A stretch of DNA of 39,494 bases from Lachnospiraceae bacterium (GTDB lineage Bacteria; Bacillota; Clostridia; Lachnospirales; Lachnospiraceae). Positions 23,958 through 32,480 of this stretch are shown here, one piece after another (position 1 is the first letter of the stretch; every line of letters starts with the position of its first letter). Location of the stretch: contig JAAWNY010000025.1 of NCBI GenBank assembly GCA_022799175.1, positions 1 to 39,494 of the forward strand, read 5' to 3'. The position numbers and the translations under genes were made by a program. A model generated the notes under the pieces. It saw only the letters and a program-made list of their open reading frames with translations, did not search any database and had not been told where the DNA came from.

Positions 23958-26900
23958 TTGAAGCATAGGATGAAGTGGAAACGACGAGTGGCAGTAATAC
24001 TCACGATTGCTTTGACGGGCAATACTTGGGCAGGAGGGGTGGTATCTTTTGCAGACAGTAAGGATTCAATCAAATGGTCGATTGAAGAAGTGGCAGACTT
24101 GCCGGAGGAAGTTTTGAACCAGCAGGTGAACCAGGGGATGACGGAAGATGAACTGAATTTGCCCGAGTATTTACAGGTGATTGTTGAGCAGCAGGAGGCG
24201 GAGGACGGATCGGTAATGCTGCCGGCAGGAAAGACAGAAGCAGGAAAGGCCACAGACACAAAATGGGCGCAAGAGGCCACGGATTCCGGAAAAGGGGAAA
24301 AAGCGACAGACTCCGACAGCCGGGAGGATTCCTGGGAATTGGTTCCGGTCACTTGGTCGCTTGTCAATGCAGACAATGGACAGGATGTCTATGACGGAGA
24401 AGTTGCCGGCACTTATGTTTTTGAAGCGGAACTGGCGGATGACCACTATGAGATGGGGAGCGCTCTGCTGCCGATGGTTACGGTGGAAGTGGAAGAGGAC
24501 GCTGAGATTGTAGAGTACATAAGTGAGCTGGAGTATATGGGAGACATAGAAACCTCGGTATCGACAAGCTTTTTTGGTTTGGCTGACGGAACGGTGGATC
24601 TGAAGGGAACAAATGAAGAGCGGTGGATTGACCGGATCGATATACCAGAGGAGATGATGGATTTCTATCAGGTATTGGAGGAAGGTACCGATAACGACGG
24701 AACAGAAGATATTTTTATTGATGACGAATACTTCTCAAAGGAAAATGCTACAATATTTGATACTGCGACGGAAGGCGTAAAAAAGGAATACAATGTAATT
24801 CCCATTATGACTATAAAAGATACGCCGAAGTTGGAGGATAATCAGCGGAATTATTATAGAAATTGTCTTTATGCCGCTTATTTCGCCTTTGATCGGGACC
24901 ATCCGGAAGTTTTTTGGCTGGATAGTAGCTGGACTTATTGGTATGGAACGGGAAAGAACGTAGGGGGACAGATACTCTATGATTATACCCTGTATTTCAT
25001 GCTGAAAAGTCATGCTAGTGGAGACAATATCGATGCCCGTGCCAAAGACTATCGAAGTGAGGCAGAGATAGAGCAGGCAATCCGTAATCGGGATCAGAAT
25101 GTGAAGACGATTTTAAGCAGTGTGAATTCTTCGGATGTCGTGGATCAGATTATGGGGTATAATGACTGGCTGGTCATGAACAATGCCTATAATTCAGATT
25201 TAGATAATGCAAGGGAGAATTATCGAGCTGCATGGGAATGTACTTCCGCGTTGGCGGGCAGTACCGGCAATAAGGGGCCGGTATGCGAGGGATATTCCCG
25301 GGCATTGAAAGTATTGTGTGATCAGGTGGGAATTCCTTGTGTGTTGGTAGATGGAGATGCCTATGGAGAACCTAGCGAGGCTCATATGTGGAATTACGTG
25401 GAGGTAGACGGCGCGTGGTATGCCGTAGACGTAACCTGGAATGATCCGTTTGATAAGGATAATGCGAATGCTGCGATTTCCGGATATGAAAATATCAATT
25501 GGATGTTGCTGGGGGCAGAGACTCCTGTGAGAGAAGATAACGACGGAACGATCTGGAATTTCCTGGAATCCCATCCGGTAAGTAATAGTCCAAGTGAAGG
25601 CAGTCCGAATTTTACCAATGGCCCAGAGCTCAGCGCGGACAGATATCCTCTGTCGGTTCCGGAAGTAAAATTTACTTCTTCTAGTGAGATACAGAGTGTG
25701 TCCTATACCGGAAGCGCGCCGAAGATTACGCCTCCGCTGGTAACCCTAGAGGACAGAAACGGCAATGTTACTCAGATTCAAAACCCTGTCCTTTCTTATT
25801 CTCATCAGATCAGCGGTGGATCTGGCTATATCGCCGGACTGCCTGTAAATGCAGGTACCTATACCATCCGGGCTAGGGTGGAGGCATCAAAGACCGGAGG
25901 TTATCGGGGCGCTGACAGCATCAATACCATGACGCTGACCATAAAAAAAGGAACCCGCACGATTCCGGCGCCGGAGGCGGCTGGCAAGACGGATTCTTCC
26001 GTCACCTTAAAAGAACTGACGGCTTTTACCGGAGCCAATGACGGTACGGTAGAATATACGTACAGCACCAATGAGAACGTACCAGGCACAGTTTGGCAGA
26101 AGAGTCCTGTATTTACAGGATTACAGCGGAATACTACTTATTATTTCTTTGCCCGGGTTACAGGCGGCAAGAATTATGAAAATGCCGTATCCGTCGGAAG
26201 AGAAGTGGCGACAGAAAAAACAAAACTGCCGAAGCCGGTGTTAAAAAAGATTACTTATCCTTATACGGGTGAAAGTATCACTATGATTCCGGAAGGATTT
26301 GACGAGACAATTATGACCATTACCGGAAATACGGCAATCGAACGAGGGACATATGAAGCAAAGATTTCGTTAAAGAGTCCGGATTATGTGTGGGAGGATA
26401 GTACGGCAAATCCCGTGGTTCTGGAATGGAAAATTTTGCTGGAAAGAACATTTCCGTCTCTGAGTGCATCCGAAGACAGCATTACGGAAACCAGTGTTCT
26501 TTTAAAAGGTATGACCCCCAATCCTCCGGAAAGCGCTAGCGATGGTAAGCTGGAGTATGGTTATGCGACTGTCGATGACAGTGAGCAGGTGAAAAACTGG
26601 CAGAGTAGTAACACATTTACCGGGCTGGAGAGCGGTACAACATATTATTTCTTCGCTCGGATGACAGGCGGCAGTGTATACGTGGATTTGCTGTCAGAAT
26701 CGTGCGCGGTTACAACGAAGAAGTTTAAGGTAAAAAAGCCGGCGCTGACGGATGCCGGAAATTATGTTTACCAGGGAAGCTTAATTCAGGTGCCAGTGAC
26801 TGGCTATGACGAAAAAACCATGGTTATCAGCGGTACAGAAGCAGTAAATGCCGGAGATTACGAAGCAAAGATCAGTCTGAAAGATCCGAAACATTATGAG

Positions 26901-27710
26901 TGGGAGGACGGCTCTGTAACGGATGTTGCTCTTGCATGGAAGATCGCCAAAAAGGCGGTGACAGTAAAGGCGGCAGATAAACGCAAAACTTATCGGACGG
27001 AGAATCCGGAGTTGACGTTAGAGGAGCTGCCAGCAGGACTGTTAGTTGGTTCTGACACGATAGAGGCGTTGAAAGTGACGCTTACCACCACAGCAGAAAA
27101 AGATTCGACACCGGGAGATTATCCGATTACCGGAACGGCCGGAACAGACGGCAACTATGAGGTGACGGTGGAACCAGGAATTCTGACCATTACCAAAAGA
27201 TCGTCGGGAGGCGGTGGTGGAGGTGGCGGCGGTGGAGGTAGCTCTACTACCAATACTAACAGCAGCGTTCATACTATCGGAGGAGGTCCTAGCGGCAGTT
27301 ACGCTATGACGGGTAATTGGCAGGGGGATGGACAAAAAGGCTGGAAATTCCAGAAGAGCGATGGCAGCTATGCCGCGAGCACCTGGGGCCAAATCAACAA
27401 TACTTGGTATTATTTCGATGCCAACAGCAATATGGTTACTGGATGGTATTCCGTCAGCGGCAAGTGGTATTATCTGAATCCGGCAGAAGGGGCTGGACAG
27501 GGTTCTATGATTACTGGCTGGCATTTTGATCCGGCTTATCAGCAATGGTTCTATCTGGTTCCGGAAGGAAGTATGGCGACCGGATGGCAGGAGATTGGCG
27601 GTAAATGGTATTATCTGAATCCGGAGGCAAATGGATCGCAGGGCGCCATGGCGGCCAATACTTACATCGGCGATTTCTATGTGGGAGCAGACGGCGCATG
27701 GATACCGTAA
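23958..27710 (+). CDS. secreted transglutaminase-like protein with Fn3/MBG-type modules and wall-binding repeats
   Basis: The 1250-residue protein begins with a signal peptide (MKHRMKWKRR, then VAVILTIALTGNTWAGGVVS). A transglutaminase/protease-like core has a full triad: Cys443 in GPVCEGYS, His476 in EAHMWNYV and Asp491 in AVDVTWND. Two copies of a roughly 160-residue module follow (about 679-840 and 841-998), each with an Fn3-like strand set ending NTTYYFFARVTGG or GTTYYFFARMTGG and then a segment with YEAKISLK. An MBG/YDG-like domain (about 997-1080), a polyglycine linker and aromatic wall-binding repeats (about 1118-1245) complete it. The start is taken as TTG at 23958, because GAGAGGAG stands 7 bases upstream; ATGs at 23913 and 23970 lack a placed ribosome binding site. 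Peptidoglycan or surface-protein cross-linking or cleavage is plausible. Confidence 0.88.
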   Translation: MKHRMKWKRRVAVILTIALTGNTWAGGVVSFADSKDSIKWSIEEVADLPEEVLNQQVNQGMTEDELNLPEYLQVIVEQQEAEDGSVMLPAGKTEAGKATDTKWAQEATDSGKGEKATDSDSREDSWELVPVTWSLVNADNGQDVYDGEVAGTYVFEAELADDHYEMGSALLPMVTVEVEEDAEIVEYISELEYMGDIETSVSTSFFGLADGTVDLKGTNEERWIDRIDIPEEMMDFYQVLEEGTDNDGTEDIFIDDEYFSKENATIFDTATEGVKKEYNVIPIMTIKDTPKLEDNQRNYYRNCLYAAYFAFDRDHPEVFWLDSSWTYWYGTGKNVGGQILYDYTLYFMLKSHASGDNIDARAKDYRSEAEIEQAIRNRDQNVKTILSSVNSSDVVDQIMGYNDWLVMNNAYNSDLDNARENYRAAWECTSALAGSTGNKGPVCEGYSRALKVLCDQVGIPCVLVDGDAYGEPSEAHMWNYVEVDGAWYAVDVTWNDPFDKDNANAAISGYENINWMLLGAETPVREDNDGTIWNFLESHPVSNSPSEGSPNFTNGPELSADRYPLSVPEVKFTSSSEIQSVSYTGSAPKITPPLVTLEDRNGNVTQIQNPVLSYSHQISGGSGYIAGLPVNAGTYTIRARVEASKTGGYRGADSINTMTLTIKKGTRTIPAPEAAGKTDSSVTLKELTAFTGANDGTVEYTYSTNENVPGTVWQKSPVFTGLQRNTTYYFFARVTGGKNYENAVSVGREVATEKTKLPKPVLKKITYPYTGESITMIPEGFDETIMTITGNTAIERGTYEAKISLKSPDYVWEDSTANPVVLEWKILLERTFPSLSASEDSITETSVLLKGMTPNPPESASDGKLEYGYATVDDSEQVKNWQSSNTFTGLESGTTYYFFARMTGGSVYVDLLSESCAVTTKKFKVKKPALTDAGNYVYQGSLIQVPVTGYDEKTMVISGTEAVNAGDYEAKISLKDPKHYEWEDGSVTDVALAWKIAKKAVTVKAADKRKTYRTENPELTLEELPAGLLVGSDTIEALKVTLTTTAEKDSTPGDYPITGTAGTDGNYEVTVEPGILTITKRSSGGGGGGGGGGGSSTTNTNSSVHTIGGGPSGSYAMTGNWQGDGQKGWKFQKSDGSYAASTWGQINNTWYYFDANSNMVTGWYSVSGKWYYLNPAEGAGQGSMITGWHFDPAYQQWFYLVPEGSMATGWQEIGGKWYYLNPEANGSQGAMAANTYIGDFYVGADGAWIP

Positions 27711-27766
27711 GCGCAAACGGATGAGTAAATCCATAAGCGGCATCATAAAACAGATTTAACAGTCAG

Positions 27767-27803
27767 AGGACTGTCTCATAGATTACTGTGAGGCAGTTCT
27801 TTT
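27767..27803 (+). terminator. intrinsic terminator after the transglutaminase protein gene
   Basis: AGGACTGTCTCA (27767-27778) pairs with TGAGGCAGTTCT (27789-27800) over 12 bases with two G-U pairs, followed by TTT. It lies 57 bases after the stop codon. Confidence 0.75.
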
Positions 27804-27868
27804 GCATATTTGCAAAAATAAAAAATGGAAAAGGAATTGGCGGACCGTGGCCAAATTTTGTACAACCA

Positions 27869-27897
27869 TTGACGAAATGCATAAAATCGAGTACAAT
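27869..27897 (+). promoter_or_regulatory. sigma-A promoter of the CBS/CorC gene
   Basis: TTGACG (27869-27874) and TACAAT (27892-27897) lie 17 bases apart. This places transcription start near 27904 and rules out the longer translation starts at 27788 and 27896. Confidence 0.75.
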
Positions 27898-27943
27898 GAT
27901 TGAGATACATGATGGAAAAAAGTGGAGGAGTTTTTACAAAAAT

Positions 27944-28888
27944 ATGGATGATGGCTATTCGTACTTGTGGATCATTTTCGGAGCAGTGTTCTGTTTTGGG
28001 GCATTGGGATGGCTGACCTTCCGATACTGGAAGTCCCGGCAGGAGAGTGTGACGGAAGAGGATATCAAGACGATGGTGAATGAAGGTCATGAGCAGGGCG
28101 TCCTAGAAAGCAGAGAAGCAAAGATGATCAGCAATATTTTCGAGCTGGATGAAAAGGAAGCTGGGGATATCATGACTCACAGGAAGCATATTGTGGCGCT
28201 TTCTGGTGATATGCCGCTGAAAGAAGCGGCCAGATTTGTGCTTCAAGAAGGGAATAATACTCGATATCCGGTCTACAAAGAAGATCTGGATGACATCATT
28301 GGCACAATACATATGCGGGATGTTCTGGTTCATGCAGAGAACCCCCAGGAAGCGGCTATGGAACTTTCTAAAGTGCCAGGGGTGCTGCGGGAGGCCCAGT
28401 TCATTCCGGAAACCCGGAATTTGGATTCCTTGTTTAAGGAGATGCAGTCCCAGAAGATTCATATGGAGATTGTTATTGACGAGTATGGACAAACGGCAGG
28501 ACTGGTCACTATGGAGGATATTTTAGAAGAGATTGTAGGCAATATTATGGATGAATATGACGTGGAGGAAAAATTCATCGTCCGACAGGAGAACGGAGAG
28601 TTTGTCATGAGCGGCATGACTCCATTGCGGGAAGCTCAGGAGGCGCTGGGAATTCAGTTGCCAGAAGAGGATCTGGATAATTATGATACGGTGAACGGCC
28701 TTCTTATTTCCCGGTTGGATCGGATTCCTCAGGAGGAAGAAAAGCCGGAGGTGGTTTATCAAGGAGTTCGTTTCTTGGTGATGAAGGTGGAGAATAAAAT
28801 GATCCACACAATTCGGGCAGAGAAGTTACCGGAGGAAGGAGCAGAGACAAAAGACGCAAATTTGGAAGATGAGGAACCGGAGAAATGA
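27944..28888 (+). CDS. CBS-domain / CorC_HlyC protein (hemolysin C-like)
   Basis: The 314-residue protein belongs to the HlyC/CorC family linked to divalent-cation homeostasis. It has a short N-terminal membrane segment (about residues 5-26, SYLWIIFGAVFCFGALGWLTF) in place of the usual DUF21 bundle. A leader with EQGVLESREAKMISNIFELDEKEA and the conserved IMTHR motif follow, then a CBS pair (RYPVYKEDLDDIIGTIHMRD, then HMEIVIDEYGQTAGLVTMED) and a C-terminal CorC/transporter-associated domain (DYDTVNGLLISRL-like). The start at 27944 has GTGGAGGAG 13 bases upstream and follows a consensus promoter; longer starts would lie at or before the promoter. A strong terminator on each side suggests a single-gene unit. 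Confidence 0.9.
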   Translation: MDDGYSYLWIIFGAVFCFGALGWLTFRYWKSRQESVTEEDIKTMVNEGHEQGVLESREAKMISNIFELDEKEAGDIMTHRKHIVALSGDMPLKEAARFVLQEGNNTRYPVYKEDLDDIIGTIHMRDVLVHAENPQEAAMELSKVPGVLREAQFIPETRNLDSLFKEMQSQKIHMEIVIDEYGQTAGLVTMEDILEEIVGNIMDEYDVEEKFIVRQENGEFVMSGMTPLREAQEALGIQLPEEDLDNYDTVNGLLISRLDRIPQEEEKPEVVYQGVRFLVMKVENKMIHTIRAEKLPEEGAETKDANLEDEEPEK

Positions 28889-28930
28889 TTGCCGTTTTTA
28901 AGAATGATTGTATAGGATCGTGAGAAAAGG

Positions 28931-29007
28931 ACGCCTGTTCAGGCGTTTCTTTTTCTCTTTTGCGACCCGCCGCAGGCGGAGAATCCTGCGAAGCAGGATT
29001 CTTTTTT
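28931..29007 (+). terminator. tandem intrinsic terminators after the CBS gene
   Basis: Stem 1 is ACGCCT-GTTC-AGGCGT (28931-28946) followed by TTCTTTTTCTCTTTT. Stem 2 is AGAATCCTGC (28980-28989) paired perfectly with GCAGGATTCT (28993-29002) around GAA, followed by a run of T. A small CCGCC-GCA-GGCGG stem lies between them. Two consecutive stops isolate the CBS gene from the MATE/jet operon. Confidence 0.85.
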
Positions 29008-29052
29008 ATGGACAATAAGTTATGAAGTATGACAGAGAATGGAGAGGCTTAC

Positions 29053-30438
29053 ATGATAAAAGGGATTACAGATACAAAGGATATGCTGAGAGACCGGATT
29101 TTTTTGCGGAAAGCAGTGATGATTGCGTTGCCGGTGGCGTTGCAGGGTATGCTGAATACGATTGTAAATCTGGTGGATACGATGATGATCGGACAGCTGG
29201 GAGAAACGACGATAGCGGCAGTGGGGCTGGCAAACAAGGTGTTTTTTGTTTTTTCTTTACTGGTATTCGGAGTGGCCAGCGGTTCCGGTGTGTTGGCGGC
29301 GCAGTACTGGGGAAATCAGGATGAAAAGAATATTCGGAAAGTGACGGGACTGGCTCTGTTGATTGCGTTGGTGGGCTCTTTGTTTTTTGTCATACCTAGT
29401 GTGATGTATCCGTCGGCAGTGATGCGGATTTTTACCAACAGCCAGGGAGCAATTCAGATTGGCGCGGTGTATTTGGCAGTAGCAGCGCTGTCTTATCCAT
29501 TTACGGCTCTGACTAATATCTATGTGGCCATGTTGCGTGCCGTGGGACGAGTGAAAGCGCCAGTGATGATAAGCTGCATGACAATTTTGATTAACATTAC
29601 TTTGAACTATGTGTTGATTTTCGGCCATTTTGGCGCGCCGAGACTGGGAGCGCAGGGTGCGGCCATTGCCACATTGACGGCTCGGATTGTCGAGTCGGGA
29701 GCGATATTAGGGGTAGTGTATCTGACACGATCGCCGATTGCTGGAAGATTTGGGGAATTGTTTGGCTATGGCGGCGCTTTTGTTCGTCAGTTTGTGGGAA
29801 CAGCTAGTCCGGTGATTGCCAATGAGTTTATCTGGGGTTTGGGGACGACGATGTATTCTCTGGCCTATGGGCGAATGGGAGATAACGCAGTGGCTTCGAT
29901 TACAATAGCCACCACGATCCAGGATATTGTAGTGGTACTGTTTCAAGGCTTAAGTGCCGCAACAGCGGTGATTTTAGGCAACGAGATGGGGGCAGGGAAA
30001 TTAAAACAAGCGGAAAAATATGCAAAGAATTTTTTTATTCTGCAGTTTTTAGTCACACTGGCGGCCATGGGGATCTGTTATGGCATCCGTGGAAATATTA
30101 TCGCTATGTACAGCATCTCTCCCGAGGTGGCGGCGGATGTCAACCGGTGTCTGCTGGTCTTTATTTTGTATATGCCGTTTAAGATGTTCAATTTTATTAA
30201 TATTGTGGGAGTGCTGCGCAGCGGCGGAGATACGAAACTATGTCTGGTTATTGATACCAGCGGGGTGTGGCTGATTGGGGTGCCGATGGCATTTTTGGGC
30301 GGCTTGTATCTGCGTCAGACGATTGCGGTGGTCTATGCGATGGTGATGTCGGAGGAGGTTTATAAGGCAGTGGTCGGGTATCTTCGGTACCGGCAGAAGA
30401 AATGGTTGCGAAATCTGGCAGTCGAGTTGGACGGATAG
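29053..30438 (+). CDS. MATE family efflux transporter
   Basis: This 461-residue integral membrane protein has the twelve-helix, two-bundle layout of MATE (multidrug and toxin extrusion) exporters, which use Na+ or H+ gradients. Family features include MIALPVALQGMLNTIVNLVD with MMIGQLGETTIAAVGLAN near the N-terminus, FVFSLLVFGVASGSGVLAAQ, and in the second half VIANEFIWGLGTTMYSLAYG and IQDIVVVLFQGLSAATAVIL. The start at 29053 has GAGAGG just upstream; an in-frame ATG at 29029 lacks one. The stop is 20 bases before jetA, so it is probably transcribed with the jet genes, although nothing ties its function to them. Confidence 0.93.
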   Translation: MIKGITDTKDMLRDRIFLRKAVMIALPVALQGMLNTIVNLVDTMMIGQLGETTIAAVGLANKVFFVFSLLVFGVASGSGVLAAQYWGNQDEKNIRKVTGLALLIALVGSLFFVIPSVMYPSAVMRIFTNSQGAIQIGAVYLAVAALSYPFTALTNIYVAMLRAVGRVKAPVMISCMTILINITLNYVLIFGHFGAPRLGAQGAAIATLTARIVESGAILGVVYLTRSPIAGRFGELFGYGGAFVRQFVGTASPVIANEFIWGLGTTMYSLAYGRMGDNAVASITIATTIQDIVVVLFQGLSAATAVILGNEMGAGKLKQAEKYAKNFFILQFLVTLAAMGICYGIRGNIIAMYSISPEVAADVNRCLLVFILYMPFKMFNFINIVGVLRSGGDTKLCLVIDTSGVWLIGVPMAFLGGLYLRQTIAVVYAMVMSEEVYKAVVGYLRYRQKKWLRNLAVELDG

Positions 30439-30457
30439 ATGAAAGAAGGTTTTTATT

Positions 30458-31846
30458 ATGGAAAATCATTTTCCAGAGATTCCGGATCTGTTTTGGGGTT
30501 TATTCCGGTCAGGAAACCGGATGATTTATATCGAGGCTTTGCTGCGGATCAATGAGGAATATCAGTATAGCAATTATTATCTGAGCAAGGAGATCTGTGT
30601 GCAGACGCTGACAGATTATTTTGCAAAGCAGAAGGTGATGTTGGAACAGGAGGAGACAGAGGATGATTTTGATCTGTTAGAACCGCTGTCCACACGGATT
30701 TTGAACTGGCTTTTACGGACGGGATGGTTAAAGCGGGTGGAAGATTACTCTGCGATGACGGTAAATATTGTGATTCCGGACTATGCAGCAGTATTTATAG
30801 AGGCATTTGCCCGTCTGGCAGGGGAAGATGAGGACGAGACGCAAGTCCATATTCAGAACATCTACGGGATTCTGTTCGCATTTAAAAATGATCCGCGTTC
30901 CAATATTTCTCTGTTAAAGACAGCGCTCATCAATACGCGGCGGCTCAACAAGACGCTGCAGGATATGCTGCATAACATGGATAAATTTTTTGGCAGCCTT
31001 TTGGAGCAGAAAAGTTATGGGGATTTGCTGCAGGAGCATTTAGAGGGATATGTAGAGGAGATTGTACAGAAGAAGTACCATATTTTGAAGACCTCGGATA
31101 ATTTTTATTTATATAAGACAGATATTAAACGGTGGCTTCTGGAGATGCGGCAGGATTCTTTATGGCTCGAGGAGGTCTGCCGACGCAACCGGCAGCTTCG
31201 TGGGGTGGAGGTACAAGCAGAAGCATTGGTAGACCAGCTGGAATTAATCGAGCGGGGATTTGATGATATTGAGCATCGTATTATCAATATGGATCGAGAG
31301 CATACACGCTATATCCGGGCTACGGTTACTCGTATGAATTATCTGTTAAATAAAGAAGACAATATGAAAGGGCTGGTGATTCAGCTTCTCAATCATCTTG
31401 CGGATACAGAAGAGCCAAAAGAGCAGGAACGAGAGCTGGAACGAATCGGGAAACGGATGAATCTGTCATATATGACGGTGATTTCGAATAAATCGCTCTA
31501 CAAAAAGCGTCGTTTCAAGCAGAATTTTGTGGAGAGTCTGGATACGGAGGAGGAAACAACAGAGCTTTCTGGAGATGAGGTATTGCAGCTGAACAAGATT
31601 CACAGCCGTTACAGCAGAAAGCAGGTGGAATCTTTCATCCTGGAGCAAATGAAAGACGGGCGTCTGGAGGTGGGGAGGGATACCATTTCTTCGGAGGAAG
31701 ATTTTGAACGATTGGTGCTCGCGTATGACAGCGCTGCCAGGAAAGATTGTCCGTTTCAAGTGCGGGAGCAGGAGGCGGAGATGGTGGATAATGGGCGGTA
31801 TCGCTATCCGCGATTGGTATTTGAGGCCAAAAACCGAATCAAATAG
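30458..31846 (+). CDS. jetA: JetA (kleisin-like subunit of Wadjet/MksF-type SMC complex)
   Basis: This 462-residue protein matches the JetA/DUF5716 family, recognised from its N-terminus (PDLFWGLFRSGNRMIYIEALL, then YYLSKEICVQTLTDYF) and its position before DUF4194 and SMC genes. It corresponds to the kleisin MksF/MukF that bridges the SMC heads: a winged-helix N-terminal part, a long helical middle (about residues 130-330) and a C-terminal head-binding wing (LQLNKIHSRYSRKQVESFIL). In Wadjet systems, JetABC extrudes DNA loops and JetD cleaves plasmid DNA. GAAAGAAGG precedes the ATG. Its gene order with jetB and jetC is canonical. Confidence 0.88.
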   Translation: MENHFPEIPDLFWGLFRSGNRMIYIEALLRINEEYQYSNYYLSKEICVQTLTDYFAKQKVMLEQEETEDDFDLLEPLSTRILNWLLRTGWLKRVEDYSAMTVNIVIPDYAAVFIEAFARLAGEDEDETQVHIQNIYGILFAFKNDPRSNISLLKTALINTRRLNKTLQDMLHNMDKFFGSLLEQKSYGDLLQEHLEGYVEEIVQKKYHILKTSDNFYLYKTDIKRWLLEMRQDSLWLEEVCRRNRQLRGVEVQAEALVDQLELIERGFDDIEHRIINMDREHTRYIRATVTRMNYLLNKEDNMKGLVIQLLNHLADTEEPKEQERELERIGKRMNLSYMTVISNKSLYKKRRFKQNFVESLDTEEETTELSGDEVLQLNKIHSRYSRKQVESFILEQMKDGRLEVGRDTISSEEDFERLVLAYDSAARKDCPFQVREQEAEMVDNGRYRYPRLVFEAKNRIK

Positions 31847-31862
31847 AAAAAAGGAGCAGGAA

Positions 31863-32480
31863 ATGATCGATTACTATGAAGGATTGTCTTCGGAGGAACA
31901 GCGGGGCGTGTCGGAGTCCATTCAGCAGCTTTGCCGGCAGACTTTTGTGCTGGAGCGGCATTATGACCGCAAGACGAAGCGTTATCAAGTAAATCGGGAT
32001 TACTATCAGTGTGGCAGGCATCTGGAGTTTATCCGGGCATATTTTGCAGTCATGGAGATCGAGGTGGTGGAGAACAGCCAGATCGGAGTGATATATATCC
32101 GGGGGGAACAGGTCGTGGGGGAAAAACTTTCGAAACTGGCGACTTTTTATATCCTGGCGCTAAAACTGATTTATGATGAGCAAATGTCCACAGTATCGAC
32201 ATCGGTAAACGCAGTGACTTCTTTAGGAGAACTCCATGAGAAGCTGGGGACTTATCGTCTTCTGAAAAAACAGCCATCGGTGACGGAGATCCGACGAACT
32301 CTTGCACTTTTAAAGCGGTATCAGGTGATTGAGCCGTTGGATGTACTGGAGGAGATGGATGGAAAGAGTCGTCTGGTAATCTATCCGACTATCCATGTAA
32401 TCCTGCTGGGGGATGATGTACAGGCGCTGATGGAAACCTACGGTGAGGAGGATGAAAGGGATGGAGAAGCAGAGATTTGA
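31863..32480 (+). CDS. jetB: JetB (KITE-like subunit, DUF4194)
   Basis: This 205-residue protein matches the JetB/MksE (DUF4194) family, a small winged-helix KITE protein that binds the kleisin. Characteristic blocks are CRQTFVLERHYDRKTKRYQV, YQCGRHLEFIRAYFAVMEIE, YILALKLIYDEQM and EIRRTLALLKRYQVIEPLD. The start at 31863 follows AAGGAGCAGGAA; a longer frame begins inside jetA and is not supported. It overlaps jetC by 20 bases, consistent with coupled translation and stoichiometric assembly. Confidence 0.9.
   Translation: MIDYYEGLSSEEQRGVSESIQQLCRQTFVLERHYDRKTKRYQVNRDYYQCGRHLEFIRAYFAVMEIEVVENSQIGVIYIRGEQVVGEKLSKLATFYILALKLIYDEQMSTVSTSVNAVTSLGELHEKLGTYRLLKKQPSVTEIRRTLALLKRYQVIEPLDVLEEMDGKSRLVIYPTIHVILLGDDVQALMETYGEEDERDGEAEI

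Noticed and set aside
12191..27710. Mobile element or prophage origin for the signalling island
   Set aside because: No integrase, transposase, terminal repeats, tRNA or attachment-site duplication is visible in or around the segment.
19627..27710. Calling the C-terminal repeats choline-binding in the strict sense
   Set aside because: The aromatic/Gly pattern fits the broader cell-wall/glucan-binding repeat superfamily, and ligand identity cannot be read from sequence here.
27788..27943. N-terminal extension of the CBS/CorC protein
   Set aside because: It runs through a terminator arm and a consensus promoter; the membrane segment begins naturally after the ATG at 27944.
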